Below are positions 9,932 through 18,523 of a stretch of DNA of 64,000 nt, one piece after another; position 1 is the first letter of the stretch; each line of letters starts with the position of its first letter. The notes under the pieces were generated by a model. That model worked only from the letters and a program-made list of their open reading frames with translations. It ran no database searches and was not told where the DNA came from. Position numbers and translations under genes: made by a program. This DNA is from Kutzneria buriramensis (GTDB lineage Bacteria > Actinomycetota > Actinomycetes > Mycobacteriales > Pseudonocardiaceae), in NCBI RefSeq assembly GCF_003387475.1, contig NZ_QUNO01000011.1:248001-312000 (forward strand), in the 5' to 3' direction.

Positions 9932-10977
9932 GCACCGGCACCGAGACCAGGCCGGCGGCCGGCGGCGCGGACACCACCGGCACCCCGCTGCTTCAGGTCA
10001 ACGACCTGTTCAAGTCGTTCCCGGTGCGGGGCGGCGGCATCATCCCGCGCACGGTCGGCCACGTGCAGGCCGTGCACGGCGTGAGCTTCGACCTGGCCGC
10101 CGGCGAGACGCTGGGCCTGGTCGGCGAGTCCGGCTCGGGCAAGTCGACCACCGGCCGGGCGATCCTCCAGCTGCACAAGCCCACCTCGGGCTCGGTGAAG
10201 TTCGAGGGCAAGGAGCTGACCACCATGCGTGGTCGGGACCTCCAGCAGATCCGCCGGGACATGCAGATCGTGTTCCAGGACCCGTACGCGTCGCTGGACC
10301 CGCGCTGGCAGGTCAACGACATCATCGCCGAGCCGCTGCGCATCCACCGGTACGGCACGACGGAGAAGATCCAGGCCCGGATCAACGAGCTGTTGCAGAT
10401 CGTCGGTCTGAACCCGGAGCACCGCAACCGGTACGCGCACGAGTTCTCCGGCGGGCAGCGGCAGCGCATCGGCATCGCGCGGGCGCTGGCGCTGAACCCG
10501 AAGTTCGTGGTGCTGGACGAGCCCGTGTCGGCGCTGGACGTGTCCGTGCAGGCCGGTGTCGTCAACCTGCTGGAGGAGCTCCAGCACGAGCTGGGCCTGG
10601 CGTACCTGTTCGTGGCGCACGACCTGTCCGTGGTGCGGCACCTGTCGCACCGGGTCGCGGTCATGTACCTGGGTTCGCTGGTCGAGGTCGGGCCGCGGGA
10701 GCTGATCTACAGCAAGCCGATGCACCCGTACACGCAGGCGCTGCTGTCGGCCGTGCCGGTGCCGGATCCCAAGCGCGAGCGGGAGCGTCAGCGCAACCGG
10801 ATCGTGCTCACCGGCGACATCCCCAGCCCGGTCAACCCGCCGTCGGGGTGCCGGTTCCGCACCCGGTGCTGGAAGGCGCAGGAGATCTGCGCGACGGAGG
10901 CGCCGGAACTGAAGAAGCGTGGCGACAGCGAGCTGCTGTCGGCGTGCCACTTCGCCGAGGAGATGCCGGTCGCCTGA
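9928..10977 (+). CDS. Peptide ABC transporter ATPase (DppF/OppF family)
   Basis: 349 residues and the last gene of the importer operon. Walker [10 protein letters not shown], signature FSGGQRQRIGIARA, Walker B FVVLDEPVSALD and the His loop VAHDLS are present. The C-terminal extension has the paired cysteines CRFRTRCWKAQEIC. The GTG start overlaps the previous stop by four bases. A strong hairpin follows within 20 bp of the stop. Confidence 0.95.
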   Translation: MSTGTETRPAAGGADTTGTPLLQVNDLFKSFPVRGGGIIPRTVGHVQAVHGVSFDLAAGETLGLVGESGSGKSTTGRAILQLHKPTSGSVKFEGKELTTMRGRDLQQIRRDMQIVFQDPYASLDPRWQVNDIIAEPLRIHRYGTTEKIQARINELLQIVGLNPEHRNRYAHEFSGGQRQRIGIARALALNPKFVVLDEPVSALDVSVQAGVVNLLEELQHELGLAYLFVAHDLSVVRHLSHRVAVMYLGSLVEVGPRELIYSKPMHPYTQALLSAVPVPDPKRERERQRNRIVLTGDIPSPVNPPSGCRFRTRCWKAQEICATEAPELKKRGDSELLSACHFAEEMPVA

Positions 10978-10993
10978 CCGTGTCCGTTGGCCC

Positions 10994-11032
10994 GTGGGCC
11001 GTTCGACGAACCCCCTTCGTCGGACGGCCCAC
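10994..11032 (+). terminator. Terminator hairpin of the importer operon
   Basis: Arms 10994-11010 and 11016-11032 pair over 17 positions (one G-U) around a CCCCC loop. There is no clear T-run, typical of high-GC terminators. It lies between the plus-strand operon and the minus-strand DUF397 gene and could stop transcription both ways. Confidence 0.75.
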
Positions 11033-11111
11033 GCGCCGTTTCACCGGTGTTCCTCCCCACGGTGTCTACGACCCTAGCGAGGGGGTCTGACATTTTCGTG
11101 ACGCGGCGAGG

Positions 11112-11294
11112 TCACCGGGTCTTCAGGCTGGTCAGGAAGGCGGCGAAGGCGGCGGCGGGGAAGGTGAGGATGTCGCCGTCAGGGTTCTTGGAGTCACGAA
11201 CGGCGGTCAGGAGAGGTTGGACGGCAAGCTCGACACAGTCCCCGCCGTTGCCATTGCTGTAGCTGGACTTCCGCCAGCGGATCGGGGTCGCCAT
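11112..11294 (-). CDS. DUF397 domain protein
   Basis: 60 residues with the DUF397 pattern: WRKSSYSNGNGGDCVELA near the N-terminus, then VRDSKNPDGDILTFP and an Ala-rich C-terminal helix. In streptomycetes and relatives such proteins (BldB/WhiJ-associated) are encoded in pairs with helix-turn-helix/DUF5753 regulators, probably as antagonists or partners. GGAGGG lies just before the ATG and the gene directly follows the remnant of such a regulator. With the regulator broken, this copy may have lost its partner. Confidence 0.9.
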   Translation of the reverse strand: MATPIRWRKSSYSNGNGGDCVELAVQPLLTAVRDSKNPDGDILTFPAAAFAAFLTSLKTR

Positions 11295-11303
11295 GCGGCC
11301 CTC

Positions 11304-11866
11304 CTAGAGTTCGCGCATCACCAGGTCGATCAGCTCCACCGTCTGCGCGGTGCTCAGTGCCGCGCCGAGGAGCCGCTCGAACCTGAGCTACACGCGTCGA
11401 CCTGCTCTTCCTGGTCCAAATAATCCGCGCTGGTCAGGCTTTCCAGATAGACGATCCGCACGTCATAGGGACTTGGCAGCTGTAGCAACGCAAAGGAACT
11501 TCCCATCGCCGCGTGAGCGCCGGTGATGGACGGCAGCACATGAAGCTCGACTGTCGGTAGTTCCGCAACCTCGTGCAGCCGCGCCAACTGCGCCCGCATC
11601 ACCTTGTTACCGCCGACCACGCGGTAGATCACAGCCTCGTTGAGCACCGCCACGATCCGCGGCGGCGTCTCGTGCTCGAGGAGGCCCTGCCTCTCGGTGC
11701 GGCCGGCGACAAGGCGATCGACCTCCTGGGCCGGCCGGGCCGGGTCGGCCGCCGGCGTGACCGCTCGGGTGTGGTCCTCGGTTTGGAACAGGCCCGGGAC
11801 CAGCTCGTTCTGGCCGACCCGCCCCGACCGCGCCACGGTGGCGCGCCGGGAGCAGGTCGGCGGCGA
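11304..11866 (-). pseudogene. Broken DUF5753 regulator, HTH lost
   Basis: The DUF5753 domain is recognisable: ELVPGLFQTEDHTRAV at its start, then a VIYRVVGG segment and SSFALLQLPSPYDVRIVYLE. The helix-turn-helix of about 80-100 residues that should precede it is absent, because the phospholipase-like gene ends directly against it. The 3' end is also damaged: after DQEEQVDA (near 11400) the frame runs into a short nonsense tail. The expected ending, LRFERLLGAALSTAQTVELI, continues in another frame to a stop at 11304-11306. Two independent lesions make a functional product unlikely. In-frame codons run without interruption from the stop codon of the upstream gene. Confidence 0.75.
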
Positions 11867-12835
11867 CTAGGACCAGAGCGTGCCGCCGGCGTAGTCGGAC
11901 GCCAGGGTCGAGTGCACGGAACTCATCACCGCCGAATCGGTGGTGATCAGGCCGAGCTCCCGGTTCTCGGTGAGCGACGCGCTGGAGAAGTTCTCCGAAC
12001 CCAGGAACACCTTCGCCCCGCTGCGGCCGTAGTCGGCGACGATGGCCTTGGCGTGGATGTAGAGCGGCGCGTCGGCGGCGTAGGTCGAGACCTTGGCGCC
12101 GGCCGCGGTGAGGGCGTCGAATTCGGTGGCGTAGTCATTTGCCGTATTTGTCATGATCACCTGCACCGACACGCCGCGCTTGGCGGCGTTCTGCAGTGCC
12201 GTTGTCACGGCCGGCAGGCCCATTTCCTCGTTCTCCACCTGGAGCGACGCCGTCGCGCCGTTGATCAGGGCCAGCAGCTGCGGCTCCGAGTCGGTCGGGC
12301 GCCACACGAGGTCCGCGCCGTCGCCGGGGGTGATCGACGTGTGCGCGTAGTCGGCGTTGAAGACCTTCTCGATGGCGGTGACGTCGGTCGCGGTGGTGTC
12401 GATCACCGCGAAGTCGCGGCTCGTGGCGTAGTACTGGCTGGTCAGGTTGCCGGTCATGATCGCGGACGTCACACCGTCCACGGTGAGCGTCTTCTGGTGC
12501 GTGGCGGCGTACTTCGTGTTGGCCCACACCACGTGCACGCCCTTCCCGGACAGCAGCGTGAAGGCCGACTGGTTGTGTGTGCGCTCCCGGTTCGTGTCGA
12601 GCACGACCCGCACCGTCACGCCCCGCGCGGCCGCGGCGACGAGGTCGTTCTCGGCGGTGGTGTCTGTCAGCTCGTACATTGTCAGGTCGATCGTTTTTTG
12701 CGCGTTGTTCACGAGGTTGTATATGGCCGTGTAACCCTGCTGTGGCTGCGTGACCAGCGTCAACGGTGAATCGGCGGCGGAAGGTAATGTCATGGACAAG
12801 ACGGCAGGAATGGCGAGTAAAAGAGAGTTCCTCAT
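11867..12835 (-). CDS. Secreted phospholipase D-like protein
   Basis: 322 residues with an N-terminal signal peptide (MRNSLLLAIPAVLSMTLPSA). Two HKD motifs of the PLD superfamily are present: HQKTLTVD near residue 115 and HAKAIVAD near residue 265, each followed by the expected Asn/Ser-rich strand (TGNLTS; GSENFS). The enzyme should cleave phosphodiester bonds in phospholipids or nucleic acid outside the cell through a covalent phosphohistidine. Size and layout resemble the cardiolipin-synthase-like/Nuc group rather than streptomycete 500-residue PLDs. It stands alone and its 3' end abuts a truncated regulator, a sign of past rearrangement. Confidence 0.88.
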   Translation of the reverse strand: MRNSLLLAIPAVLSMTLPSAADSPLTLVTQPQQGYTAIYNLVNNAQKTIDLTMYELTDTTAENDLVAAAARGVTVRVVLDTNRERTHNQSAFTLLSGKGVHVVWANTKYAATHQKTLTVDGVTSAIMTGNLTSQYYATSRDFAVIDTTATDVTAIEKVFNADYAHTSITPGDGADLVWRPTDSEPQLLALINGATASLQVENEEMGLPAVTTALQNAAKRGVSVQVIMTNTANDYATEFDALTAAGAKVSTYAADAPLYIHAKAIVADYGRSGAKVFLGSENFSSASLTENRELGLITTDSAVMSSVHSTLASDYAGGTLWS

Positions 12836-12974
12836 GCCTTTTTGATAGCGTGAATAGTATTCTTGCGTCGGGCCACTAATTCACGGTTGACGGGCGCCGG
12901 CCGCTGCGACACCTTCGCGTCACGGAGACGTCACGCCCCCTTGGTTAGCTATGACCGTCGACGACGGGGGTGTT

Positions 12975-13012
12975 CCGAGTCGCTGCCGGCCTCGCGGCAG
13001 GGGGGAACTCGG
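12975..13012. other. Nested hairpin in the 300-bp gap before mshB
   Basis: CCGAGT (12975-12980) pairs with ACTCGG (13007-13012), and inside it CTGCCG (12983-12988) pairs with CGGCAG (12995-13000). It lies in the divergent region 12836-13135 between the phospholipase gene and mshB, together with purine-rich runs (13000-13045). I see no clear promoter elements there. Confidence 0.35.
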
Positions 13013-13135
13013 AGCGGTTCCGGCGAAGACGCAAGGGGGGAAACGAGGCCGCGTTCGCTGATTCCCCAGTCCCCGGACGCGGTCTCGGCCTCCCCACCAC
13101 CGATGGGGCTCGGGCCCGACAACTACGCTTGGCGG

Positions 13136-14002
13136 GTGACCCTGACCGCCCCACCACGGCTCGCGCTGGTGCACGCGCACCCCGACGACGAGAGCCTGTG
13201 GACCGGGGGGACCATCGCCCACTACGCCTCGCTCGGCGTGCACGTCACCGTCGTCACCTGCACGCTCGGCGAGGAAGGCGAGATCATCCCCGCCAGCCTG
13301 AACGAACTGCGCGCCGAGGCCGCCGACCAGCTCGGCGGCTACCGGGTCGGTGAGCTCCGCTCCGCCTGCGCCGCGCTCCGCGTCAACGACCACCGCTTCC
13401 TCGGCGGCATCGGGCGTTGGCGCGACTCGGGCATGGTGGGCGTCGCCGCCAACGGCCACCCGCGCGCGTTCGTCGCCGGCGACACCGCCGTGCAGACCGA
13501 GCAGCTCGCCGACGTGTTGCGGCAGGTGAAGCCGCAGGTCGTCGTCAGCTACGACAGCAATGGCGGCTACGGCCACCCCGACCACATCCGCGCCCACGAG
13601 ATCACCACCGCCGCGGCGGCGCTGGTGCCCGAGGTGCTGCGCGTGTTCCACACCGTGACGTCACGCGACGGCGTGGCCGCCGGGCTGGGGAAGCTGCGCG
13701 GCGTCGAGGGCGTGCCGTGGCGGATGCCGGAGCCGGGCGAGCTGTCCGTGGTGGACGACGAGATCATCACCACCCGGATCGCCATCGAGGACCACGTGCC
13801 GGCCAAGCTGAGCGCGCTGCGGGCCCATGCCACGCAGGTCAGCGTGTGGCAGAACGGCGAGGGCTCGGCCTGCTACGCCCTGTCCAACGGCATCACCCAG
13901 CCGGTGCTGGGCACCGAGTACTACGTGCTCGCCTTCGGCCCTTCGGAGGGCGCCGAGACCGACCTGTTCGGCGGCCTGAACGACGTGGAACGCGCGCGAT
14001 GA
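13136..14002 (+). CDS. mshB: N-acetyl-glucosaminyl-inositol deacetylase MshB
   Basis: 288 residues. It is a zinc-dependent PIG-L/LmbE-family deacetylase that removes acetate from GlcNAc-Ins in mycothiol synthesis. The zinc-binding AHPDDE motif is at about residues 12-17 and the second histidine site is NGGYGHPDH near residue 145. The GGWT-like segment LWTGGTIAHY is also conserved. Length agrees with mycobacterial MshB (about 300). I chose the GTG at 13136 because it opens directly on the conserved MTLTAPPRLALVHAH start. Upstream in-frame sequence is compositionally unlike coding DNA. The stop overlaps the next start (ATGA), so at least two small proteins are co-translated. Confidence 0.93.
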   Translation: MTLTAPPRLALVHAHPDDESLWTGGTIAHYASLGVHVTVVTCTLGEEGEIIPASLNELRAEAADQLGGYRVGELRSACAALRVNDHRFLGGIGRWRDSGMVGVAANGHPRAFVAGDTAVQTEQLADVLRQVKPQVVVSYDSNGGYGHPDHIRAHEITTAAAALVPEVLRVFHTVTSRDGVAAGLGKLRGVEGVPWRMPEPGELSVVDDEIITTRIAIEDHVPAKLSALRAHATQVSVWQNGEGSACYALSNGITQPVLGTEYYVLAFGPSEGAETDLFGGLNDVERAR

Positions 14003-14400
14003 GGCCCGGCGACTGGGCGGTGCTCGTCGTGCTCGTGCTCGACGCGATCCTGCTCGCGGTCGTCGACATCGTGTTCCTGCCCGCCCGGTTCGACGGCGAG
14101 GTGCTGCCGGACCTGGGCGGTTTCCCGTTCCCGATCACCATCCTGCTGGCCGCGGTGACCACGCCGCTGCTGGTGCGCGCGGCCGCCCGGCTGCGCCCGG
14201 TGACGTGGATCGGCGGCCTGCCCGGATTCGTTTGGCTGGCGGTCAGCCTGTGGCTGACGGTCGGCGGGCCGGGCGGGGAGTTCCTGGTCTATCCGGACTG
14301 GCGGATCCTGGCGCTGCTCGCGGCGGGCGCGCTGCCGTCCGCCGTCGTGCTGGGCAACGCACTGGGTCGGGCGGCGAGGCAGCCCGTTTCCGGTGGATGA
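13999..14400 (+). CDS. Small integral membrane protein (Rv1171-like)
   Basis: 133 residues with about four hydrophobic helices (near residues 8-28, 45-62, 72-92 and 104-122). It is coupled to mshB by a four-base overlap. In M. tuberculosis the gene after mshB also encodes a small membrane protein of unknown function, so the pairing is conserved and may point to a role linked to mycothiol or the envelope. No motif allows a specific assignment. Confidence 0.8.
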   Translation: MRPGDWAVLVVLVLDAILLAVVDIVFLPARFDGEVLPDLGGFPFPITILLAAVTTPLLVRAAARLRPVTWIGGLPGFVWLAVSLWLTVGGPGGEFLVYPDWRILALLAAGALPSAVVLGNALGRAARQPVSGG

Positions 14401-15007
14401 CTCGGAGGTCGTCGCCGCGCTGCGGCCCTTCGCCCGCGCCGCCGGGCAGGTGCTCGCCGTGCTGGCCGAGCCGGACCCGTTCCGGCTGCACGGCCGCGCG
14501 ATCGGGGCCGTGGCCAACATCGACGGCGTCGACCCCAAGTACCTCGCCCGGCTCGGGACGCTGCCCGACGACCTGACGGCCCGGATCGCGGCACTGGTGC
14601 CGCTGCTGGTGGCGTCCACGGGCGTCGACCGGCGTGCGCTCACCCTCGCCGAGCAGGCGCTGGTGGTGTGCGCCGAGGCCGAAACCGTGGAGCTGCGGGT
14701 GCGGGTACTGGCCGGGGTGCTCTACGGCCGTGACGTGAACGCCGCGTCCATCGGCGGTGACGAGGACGGCCAGACCACGTACCTGCTTGCCGAGCTCACC
14801 GAGGCCAACCGCCGGCACGGTCGCGTCACCGTGCGGGCGTTGGCCGTGACGGCGCGGCGGCTCGGCGACCTGTTGGCGACGATCGACGGGCGCGCCGGCC
14901 CGCTGATCGGTGGCAGGCTGGTGTTGTGGCGTCTGCGCAAGCGGGCGCGGCGGTGGATCCGTGAGCACAGCGCGGTCCGATGGGACCCGCGGGGGAGGCA
15001 GCCATGA
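14393..15007 (+). CDS. Hypothetical protein in mshB operon
   Basis: 204 residues from the GTG at 14393, overlapping the previous gene by eight bases and the next by four. The sequence is largely helical, with no signal peptide or membrane segment. The middle holds DRRALTLAEQALVVCAEAET and the C-terminus is strongly basic (RLRKRARRWIREHS), which suggests contact with nucleic acid or membrane. I recognise no family. Its tight coupling to mshB is the only functional hint. Confidence 0.75.
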   Translation: MDDSEVVAALRPFARAAGQVLAVLAEPDPFRLHGRAIGAVANIDGVDPKYLARLGTLPDDLTARIAALVPLLVASTGVDRRALTLAEQALVVCAEAETVELRVRVLAGVLYGRDVNAASIGGDEDGQTTYLLAELTEANRRHGRVTVRALAVTARRLGDLLATIDGRAGPLIGGRLVLWRLRKRARRWIREHSAVRWDPRGRQP

Positions 15008-15171
15008 GTGTGCAGCGCAAGGACGACCGGCACTCCAACGACCCGGTCGACGCCATCAAGGCGTTGGTCGACGGCGAGAACGAGAAGGCCAAGCCGAGCA
15101 CTGGCGGCCCCCAGTTCCGCATCACTGGTGACCTTCGTCACACCGACAAGAAGAAGCCTCAGAGTCGATAG
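15004..15171 (+). CDS. 55-residue hydrophilic protein
   Basis: Starts at the ATG overlapping the previous stop (ATGA), with GGGGGAGGC upstream. The product is charged and probably disordered (SVQRKDDRHSNDPVDAI, ending TDKKKPQSR), without cysteines or membrane segments. It closes the mshB operon and its last 13 bases overlap the 3' end of the convergent acetyltransferase gene. Function unknown. Confidence 0.65.
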   Translation: MSVQRKDDRHSNDPVDAIKALVDGENEKAKPSTGGPQFRITGDLRHTDKKKPQSR

Positions 15172-15875
15172 CTTCTGGGTCGCCAGTAGCCGTAGCGGTG
15201 GTGCTCGGCGAAGCCGAGCCCCTCGTACAGGCGGATCGCCGCCGTGTTGTGCGTGGCGACCTGGAGCACCGCGCGGTCCGCGCCACGCTCCCGTGCCCAC
15301 GCGCCCAACGTCGCCAGCAGTCGTTTCGCCACGCCCTGCCGCCGCTGCTCCGGCGCGACGGCCAGGCGGGAGATGTGCAGCGTCGTGTCGACAATGCAGC
15401 CGCGGACCACCGCCATCCGCTCCACGTAGCCGAAACCGAGCAGCGGACCCGTGCCCAGCACGTGCCGCTGCGCCGCCGTCGGCTCGCCCACCGCGAGCTC
15501 CCACCACTGCCGTGACGGCTTGTCCAGCACCTCGCCCAGCGCCTCTCCGTCGGGCAGCGGACCGGTCATCACCTGCGACTCCGCGCCGCCGGGATGGTCG
15601 GTGGCCGGTTGCCAGCCGGCCTCCCGGATCTGCCGTTCGGTTTCCGACCCCTGCGTGACGTGAGCGGCCGGTTCGATGGCGTGCCGCGCGGCGAAGGCGG
15701 CATTCGTGGCGAGCGCCGCCGAAATGGGCATGCCCGGGTCACCCGTGGTCAGGGCGCTGTTGGCCCGTCCGGTGAAGCCGCCCGCAGCGCGCAGGCGCCA
15801 CTGGCCGAGGCGCTCGTCGACCAGCGCCGGCCAGGCGTCGGCGCACAGCAGTTCCAGCTCCGTGATGGCGTCCAC
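15159..15875 (-). CDS. GNAT-family N-acetyltransferase
   Basis: 238 residues. The acetyl-CoA site is clear near the C-terminus: ISRLAVAPEQRRQGVAKRLL (motif A) followed by NTAAIRLYEGLGF (motif B). The N-terminal half, with FTGRANSAL, is typical of a double-domain GNAT group found beside the ferredoxin/aminotransferase genes of actinobacteria. Substrate unknown. The start at GTG 15875 is preferred to a TTG 39 bases upstream because homologous proteins begin close to the ITELELLCADAWPA segment. No clear ribosome-binding site is visible for either. Confidence 0.85.
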   Translation of the reverse strand: MDAITELELLCADAWPALVDERLGQWRLRAAGGFTGRANSALTTGDPGMPISAALATNAAFAARHAIEPAAHVTQGSETERQIREAGWQPATDHPGGAESQVMTGPLPDGEALGEVLDKPSRQWWELAVGEPTAAQRHVLGTGPLLGFGYVERMAVVRGCIVDTTLHISRLAVAPEQRRQGVAKRLLATLGAWARERGADRAVLQVATHNTAAIRLYEGLGFAEHHRYGYWRPRSYRL

Positions 15876-16059
15876 CCCGTGACTGTGCCCGGGGCCACAT
15901 GGCGGATCGAGCAATTTTCCCGGCCCTCGGGACGTACCGTGGCGCTTGGGGTGCCCAGGTGTGAGCCTGACCGGCCAGCCGGGGGATACTGACCGGGTGC
16001 GCGCGGACCCCTGACGGTGTCTCGCGGCGGATGAACGAAGAGGGAAGCAGGAGAACGCA

Positions 16060-16386
16060 GTGACCTACGTGATCGCCGAGCCCTGCGTCGATGTTCTCGA
16101 CAAGGCGTGCATCGAGGAGTGCCCCGTCGACTGCATCTACGAGGGTGACCGGATGCTGTACATCCACCCCGACGAGTGCGTCGACTGCGGTGCCTGTGAG
16201 CCGGTCTGCCCGGTGGAGGCCATCTACTACGAGGACGACGTCCCGGACCAGTGGAAGGACTACACCAAGGCGAACGCGGACTTCTTCAACGAGCTGGGCT
16301 CGCCCGGCGGCGCCGCGAAGATCGGCAAGACCAGCAACGACCCGGCGTTCATCGCCGCGCTGCCGCAGCAGGCCGCGCACGAGTGA
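16060..16386 (+). CDS. fdxC: 7Fe ferredoxin FdxC
   Basis: 108 residues. The N-terminal half has the 3Fe-4S/4Fe-4S cysteine pattern [17 protein letters not shown] followed by a second set [12 protein letters not shown], the arrangement of actinobacterial seven-iron ferredoxins. The C-terminal 45 residues form the usual acidic extension. It carries electrons to cytochromes P450 or other reductive enzymes. GCAGGAG precedes the GTG start. The stop overlaps the dapC start (GTGA), the fdxC-dapC pairing known from mycobacteria and streptomycetes. Confidence 0.96.
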   Translation: MTYVIAEPCVDVLDKACIEECPVDCIYEGDRMLYIHPDECVDCGACEPVCPVEAIYYEDDVPDQWKDYTKANADFFNELGSPGGAAKIGKTSNDPAFIAALPQQAAHE

Positions 16387-17486
16387 CCGGTAACACAGCG
16401 GGGCCGGCGCTGCCGGACTTCCCGTGGGACTCGCTGGCCGACCACGCCGCCACCGCGCGGTCGCACCCTGACGGTGTGGTCGACCTGTCCGTGGGCACCC
16501 CGGTCGACCCGGTGCCCGAGCTGATCCGGGACGCCCTCGCGGCCGTCTCCGACCAGCCCGGCTACCCGACCACGCACGGCACCCCCGAGCTGCGCCAGGC
16601 CGCCGTCGACGCGATGGCCCGGCGCTTCGGTGTGACCGGGCTCGACCCGGTCGCCGTGCTGCCCACCATCGGGTCCAAGGAGCTGGTGGCGTGGCTGCCC
16701 ACCCTGCTCGGCGTGCGCGCCGGCGACGTGGTGGCCATTCCCGAGCTGGCGTACCCGACCTACGAGGTCGGGGCCCTGCTCGCCGGCGCCGAGGTGGCGC
16801 GGGTGGAGGGGCTCACCGCGCTCGGGCCGCGCCGACCGGCCCTGCTGTGGCTGAACTCCCCGTCCAATCCGACCGGGCGAGTGCTGCCGGTCGAGCACCT
16901 GCGCAAGGTCGTCGACTGGGCGCGGGAGCGGGGCACGATCGTCGCCTCCGACGAGTGCTACCTGTCCCTGACCTGGGAATCTTCGGCCGTGTCGATCCTG
17001 GACCCGCGGGTCAGCGGCGGCAGCGCCGAGGGGCTGCTCGCCGTGCACTCGCTGTCCAAGTCGTCCAGCCTCGCCGGGTACCGCGCCGGGTTCGTCACCG
17101 GCGATCCCGCGCTGGTCAAGCGGCTGCTGGAGATCCGCAAGCACGCCGGCATGATCGTGCCGCGGCCCGTGCAGTCGGCGATGACCGCCGCGCTGAGCGA
17201 CGACCAGCACGTCGTCGAGCAGCGGTCCCGGTACGAGGCGCGGCGCAAGGTCCTTCGGGAGGCGCTGCTCGGCGCCGGCTTCCGCATCGACCACTCCGAG
17301 GCCGGGCTGTACCTGTGGGCGACCCGGGACGAGGACGCGTGGGACACCGTCGCCTGGCTGGCGTCCCAGGGCATCCTGGCCGCTCCCGGCACGTTCTACG
17401 GCCCGACCGGCAACCGGCATGTGCGTATTGCACTGACCGCCACCGACGAGCGCATCGCCGCCGCGGCGGCGCGCCTCGCCAACTGA
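16383..17486 (+). CDS. dapC: Succinyldiaminopimelate aminotransferase DapC
   Basis: 367 residues, class I/II PLP aminotransferase. It converts N-succinyl-2-amino-6-ketopimelate to the diamine in lysine/peptidoglycan precursor synthesis. The PLP lysine is in [24 protein letters not shown] holds the conserved Asn, DECYLSLTW the Asp that contacts the ring nitrogen, and RHVRIALT the substrate-binding Arg. It is translationally coupled to fdxC. dapD and dapE, the preceding and following steps, lie 3 kb further on. A family A palindrome follows the stop within 10 bp. Confidence 0.94.
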   Translation: MTGNTAGPALPDFPWDSLADHAATARSHPDGVVDLSVGTPVDPVPELIRDALAAVSDQPGYPTTHGTPELRQAAVDAMARRFGVTGLDPVAVLPTIGSKELVAWLPTLLGVRAGDVVAIPELAYPTYEVGALLAGAEVARVEGLTALGPRRPALLWLNSPSNPTGRVLPVEHLRKVVDWARERGTIVASDECYLSLTWESSAVSILDPRVSGGSAEGLLAVHSLSKSSSLAGYRAGFVTGDPALVKRLLEIRKHAGMIVPRPVQSAMTAALSDDQHVVEQRSRYEARRKVLREALLGAGFRIDHSEAGLYLWATRDEDAWDTVAWLASQGILAAPGTFYGPTGNRHVRIALTATDERIAAAAARLAN

Positions 17487-17494
17487 CAACCCTC

Positions 17495-17557
17495 TTTTTG
17501 CCACATGCGCTTCCTATTTGGCGTCTGGTGACACATCGGAAGCGCATGTGGCAAAAA
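17495..17557. repeat. Family A palindrome, copy 2
   Basis: Perfect 20-bp arms at 17495-17514 and 17538-17557, beginning TTTTTGCCACATGCG and ending with the complement, around a 23-base loop. It lies between the convergent dapC and CHAD genes and occupies nearly the whole gap. The T-run is on the 5' side and the A-run on the 3' side whichever strand is read, so the stem is not followed by a U-tract. Confidence 0.9.
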
Positions 17558-17566
17558 AGGCGGCTG

Positions 17567-18499
17567 TCAGCGTAGGGCGGCTTTAGCCTGGCGGTCGACC
17601 GTCCGCCACACCTCTCGCCACTGGTCGCGGGTGGTGACCCGGCGGACGTGCTCCCGCTCCACCAGCCGCCCGGCCACGAACACCAGGTCCCAGTCGACGA
17701 CGTCGCCCTGGGCCGCCACCAGCCGGCGCACCTCCTGCTCGGCGACGCAGGCGTCCTGGTGCTCGCCGAGCACCTCCTGGAGCTCCTTCGCCGCCGCCAG
17801 CAGCTCCCGGATCTGTTTGCCGGCGATGGGCTTGACCAGCTCGGCGGCGTACCGCAAACGCTTGCCATAGATGCGCAGGCGGTGCAGGTCCTCGTCGGGC
17901 GGGTCGGCGGGCAGTGCCCGGACCGCCCGACGCAGCCGACGGAACGGGGCCCGGACCAGGTCCATCAGCTCGGGCTGGACGGCGTCGTCCACTTCGGAGT
18001 TCGCGGCCTGCGCCAGATGCGTCAGCAGCGTCCGGTAGCGCGGGCTGTCCAGCGCCGAGTTGAGGTGTTCACGGGCCGCGAGGCGCTCGGCGACGAGGCC
18101 GTCGAGCAGCGTGGTGGCGGCGGCCCGCTCGTCGTCCGAGAAATCGTCGGTCTCGGCACGCAGCCGGTCGATCAGCACGTCCAGGTCCCGCACCGGCCCG
18201 AGCGCGCCGCCGAGCCAGCCCAGCTCGGCCCGCAGCCGTGTGCAGTCGGGCACACTTTCGGGCGCCGACTTGAGCACGGCTCGCAGCCGCCGCACCGACA
18301 CCCGCATCTGGTGCAGATCCTCGGGATCCTCACCGGTGCGCGTGCCCGGCTCGTAGTGCAGCATGGCCAGCGTCTGGGCATGGAGGGCCGCTCGGACGTG
18401 GCGGGCCACCGAGTCCCGGGCCGTCGCCGGGACCGGCTGCGGCGCAAGGCCGAGCCGCTCCGGCGTGACCGGCCGGCGGGCCGTGGTGGTCTGGCTCAT
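17567..18499 (-). CDS. CHAD domain protein
   Basis: 310 residues, almost all one CHAD (conserved histidine alpha-helical) domain. The landmark helices are LHQMRVSVRRLRAVLK near residue 60 and LHRLRIYGKRLRYAAEL near residue 215, with conserved His and Arg residues that bind polyphosphate in characterised members. Relatives localise to polyphosphate granules. There is no CYTH phosphatase domain attached. The start at ATG 18499 lies only 24 bp from the start of the divergent deaminase gene, so the two share a promoter region. Confidence 0.9.
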   Translation of the reverse strand: MSQTTTARRPVTPERLGLAPQPVPATARDSVARHVRAALHAQTLAMLHYEPGTRTGEDPEDLHQMRVSVRRLRAVLKSAPESVPDCTRLRAELGWLGGALGPVRDLDVLIDRLRAETDDFSDDERAAATTLLDGLVAERLAAREHLNSALDSPRYRTLLTHLAQAANSEVDDAVQPELMDLVRAPFRRLRRAVRALPADPPDEDLHRLRIYGKRLRYAAELVKPIAGKQIRELLAAAKELQEVLGEHQDACVAEQEVRRLVAAQGDVVDWDLVFVAGRLVEREHVRRVTTRDQWREVWRTVDRQAKAALR

Positions 18500-18523
18500 C
18501 GATGAATGGTAGGTGACGAACGG

